Assembly: GCA_020426125.1 (NCBI GenBank)
Contig: JAGQQQ010000204.1
Span: 1 to 6,132, forward strand
Origin: Planctomycetaceae bacterium
GTDB lineage: Bacteria; Planctomycetota; Planctomycetia; Planctomycetales; Planctomycetaceae
Direction: 5' to 3'
DNA: 6,132 bases
Notes under the pieces: generated by a model
The model's database searches: none
Told to the model about the DNA's origin: nothing
Seen by the model: the letters and a program-made list of their open reading frames with translations, nothing else
Made by a program: the position numbers and the translations under genes
Shown here: positions 6,014 to 6,132 of the stretch, in pieces
Layout: each line of letters begins with the position of its first letter
Position numbering within the stretch: the first letter of the stretch is position 1

Positions 6014-6132
6014 CTATTCCGCGTCGGGGGCGGGGAGAGCCTTGGGGGCTTCTTCCAATGGTTCGGGCATTTCGGGGGCGGGTGGCATTTCCGGATCGGT
6101 GTTGCCGTCGTCCCCCTCCTCTTTGACGACGG
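6014..6132 (-). CDS. C-terminal end of an unidentified gene (partial)
   Basis: Only the last 38 codons and a TAG stop (6016-6014) are inside the window; the 5' part lies beyond the right edge. The tail runs VVKEEGDDGN, TDPEMPPAPE, MPEPLEEAPK, ALPAPDAE. It holds 12 acidic residues and 9 prolines against only 2 lysines. This is a low-complexity, presumably disordered acidic extension, not a folded domain. The frame is supported by the bias of this composition, by stops in the competing frames, and by the strong terminator placed 36 bases after the stop on the same strand. Such Pro/Glu/Ala tails occur on many unrelated proteins, so the product cannot be named from this fragment. Confidence 0.6.
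   Translation of the reverse strand, partial: VVKEEGDDGNTDPEMPPAPEMPEPLEEAPKALPAPDAE

Overview
This is chromosomal, moderately GC-rich bacterial DNA. It carries two recognisable housekeeping genes, one membrane-anchored beta-propeller gene, a gene cut off by the right edge, and unusually roomy intergenic DNA. The best guess for the host is a planctomycete. That rests on the AspRS wording around residues 24-44, a BamB-like propeller fused to three N-terminal membrane helices, and a proline-rich acidic protein tail. It is an inference from general familiarity, not a database match.

Layout from left to right. Positions 1-394 hold no convincing gene. They contain a short GC-rich hairpin (61-81) and an AT-rich block of interleaved inverted repeats (about 88-300). 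A good sigma70-type promoter (395-422) precedes aspS on the + strand (GTG start preferred at 506, end 2275). The next 175 bp separate two convergent genes and hold a 17-bp tandem duplication followed at once by a 13-bp perfect-stem hairpin. On the - strand lies a 583-residue protein with three predicted membrane helices and a PQQ/BamB-like propeller (2451-4202). A 712-bp stretch without a supported gene follows (4203-4914), with a terminator-like structure facing +. Next comes a XerD-type tyrosine recombinase on the - strand (4915-5862). A strong - strand intrinsic terminator (5944-5978) sits between it and the C-terminal end of another - strand gene (6014-6132).

The genes do not form an obvious pathway. 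AspRS serves translation, XerD serves chromosome dimer resolution, and the propeller protein probably acts outside the cytoplasmic membrane in an unknown role. The AspRS carries His at position 31 (RDHGG motif), which suggests the non-discriminating type that also charges tRNA-Asn.

I found no CRISPR array, tRNA, rRNA, transposase, phage gene or defence cassette. I do not think the window holds a new multi-gene system. The points most worth checking are the two repeat structures (88-300 and 2281-2359) and the unexplained gap at 4203-4914.
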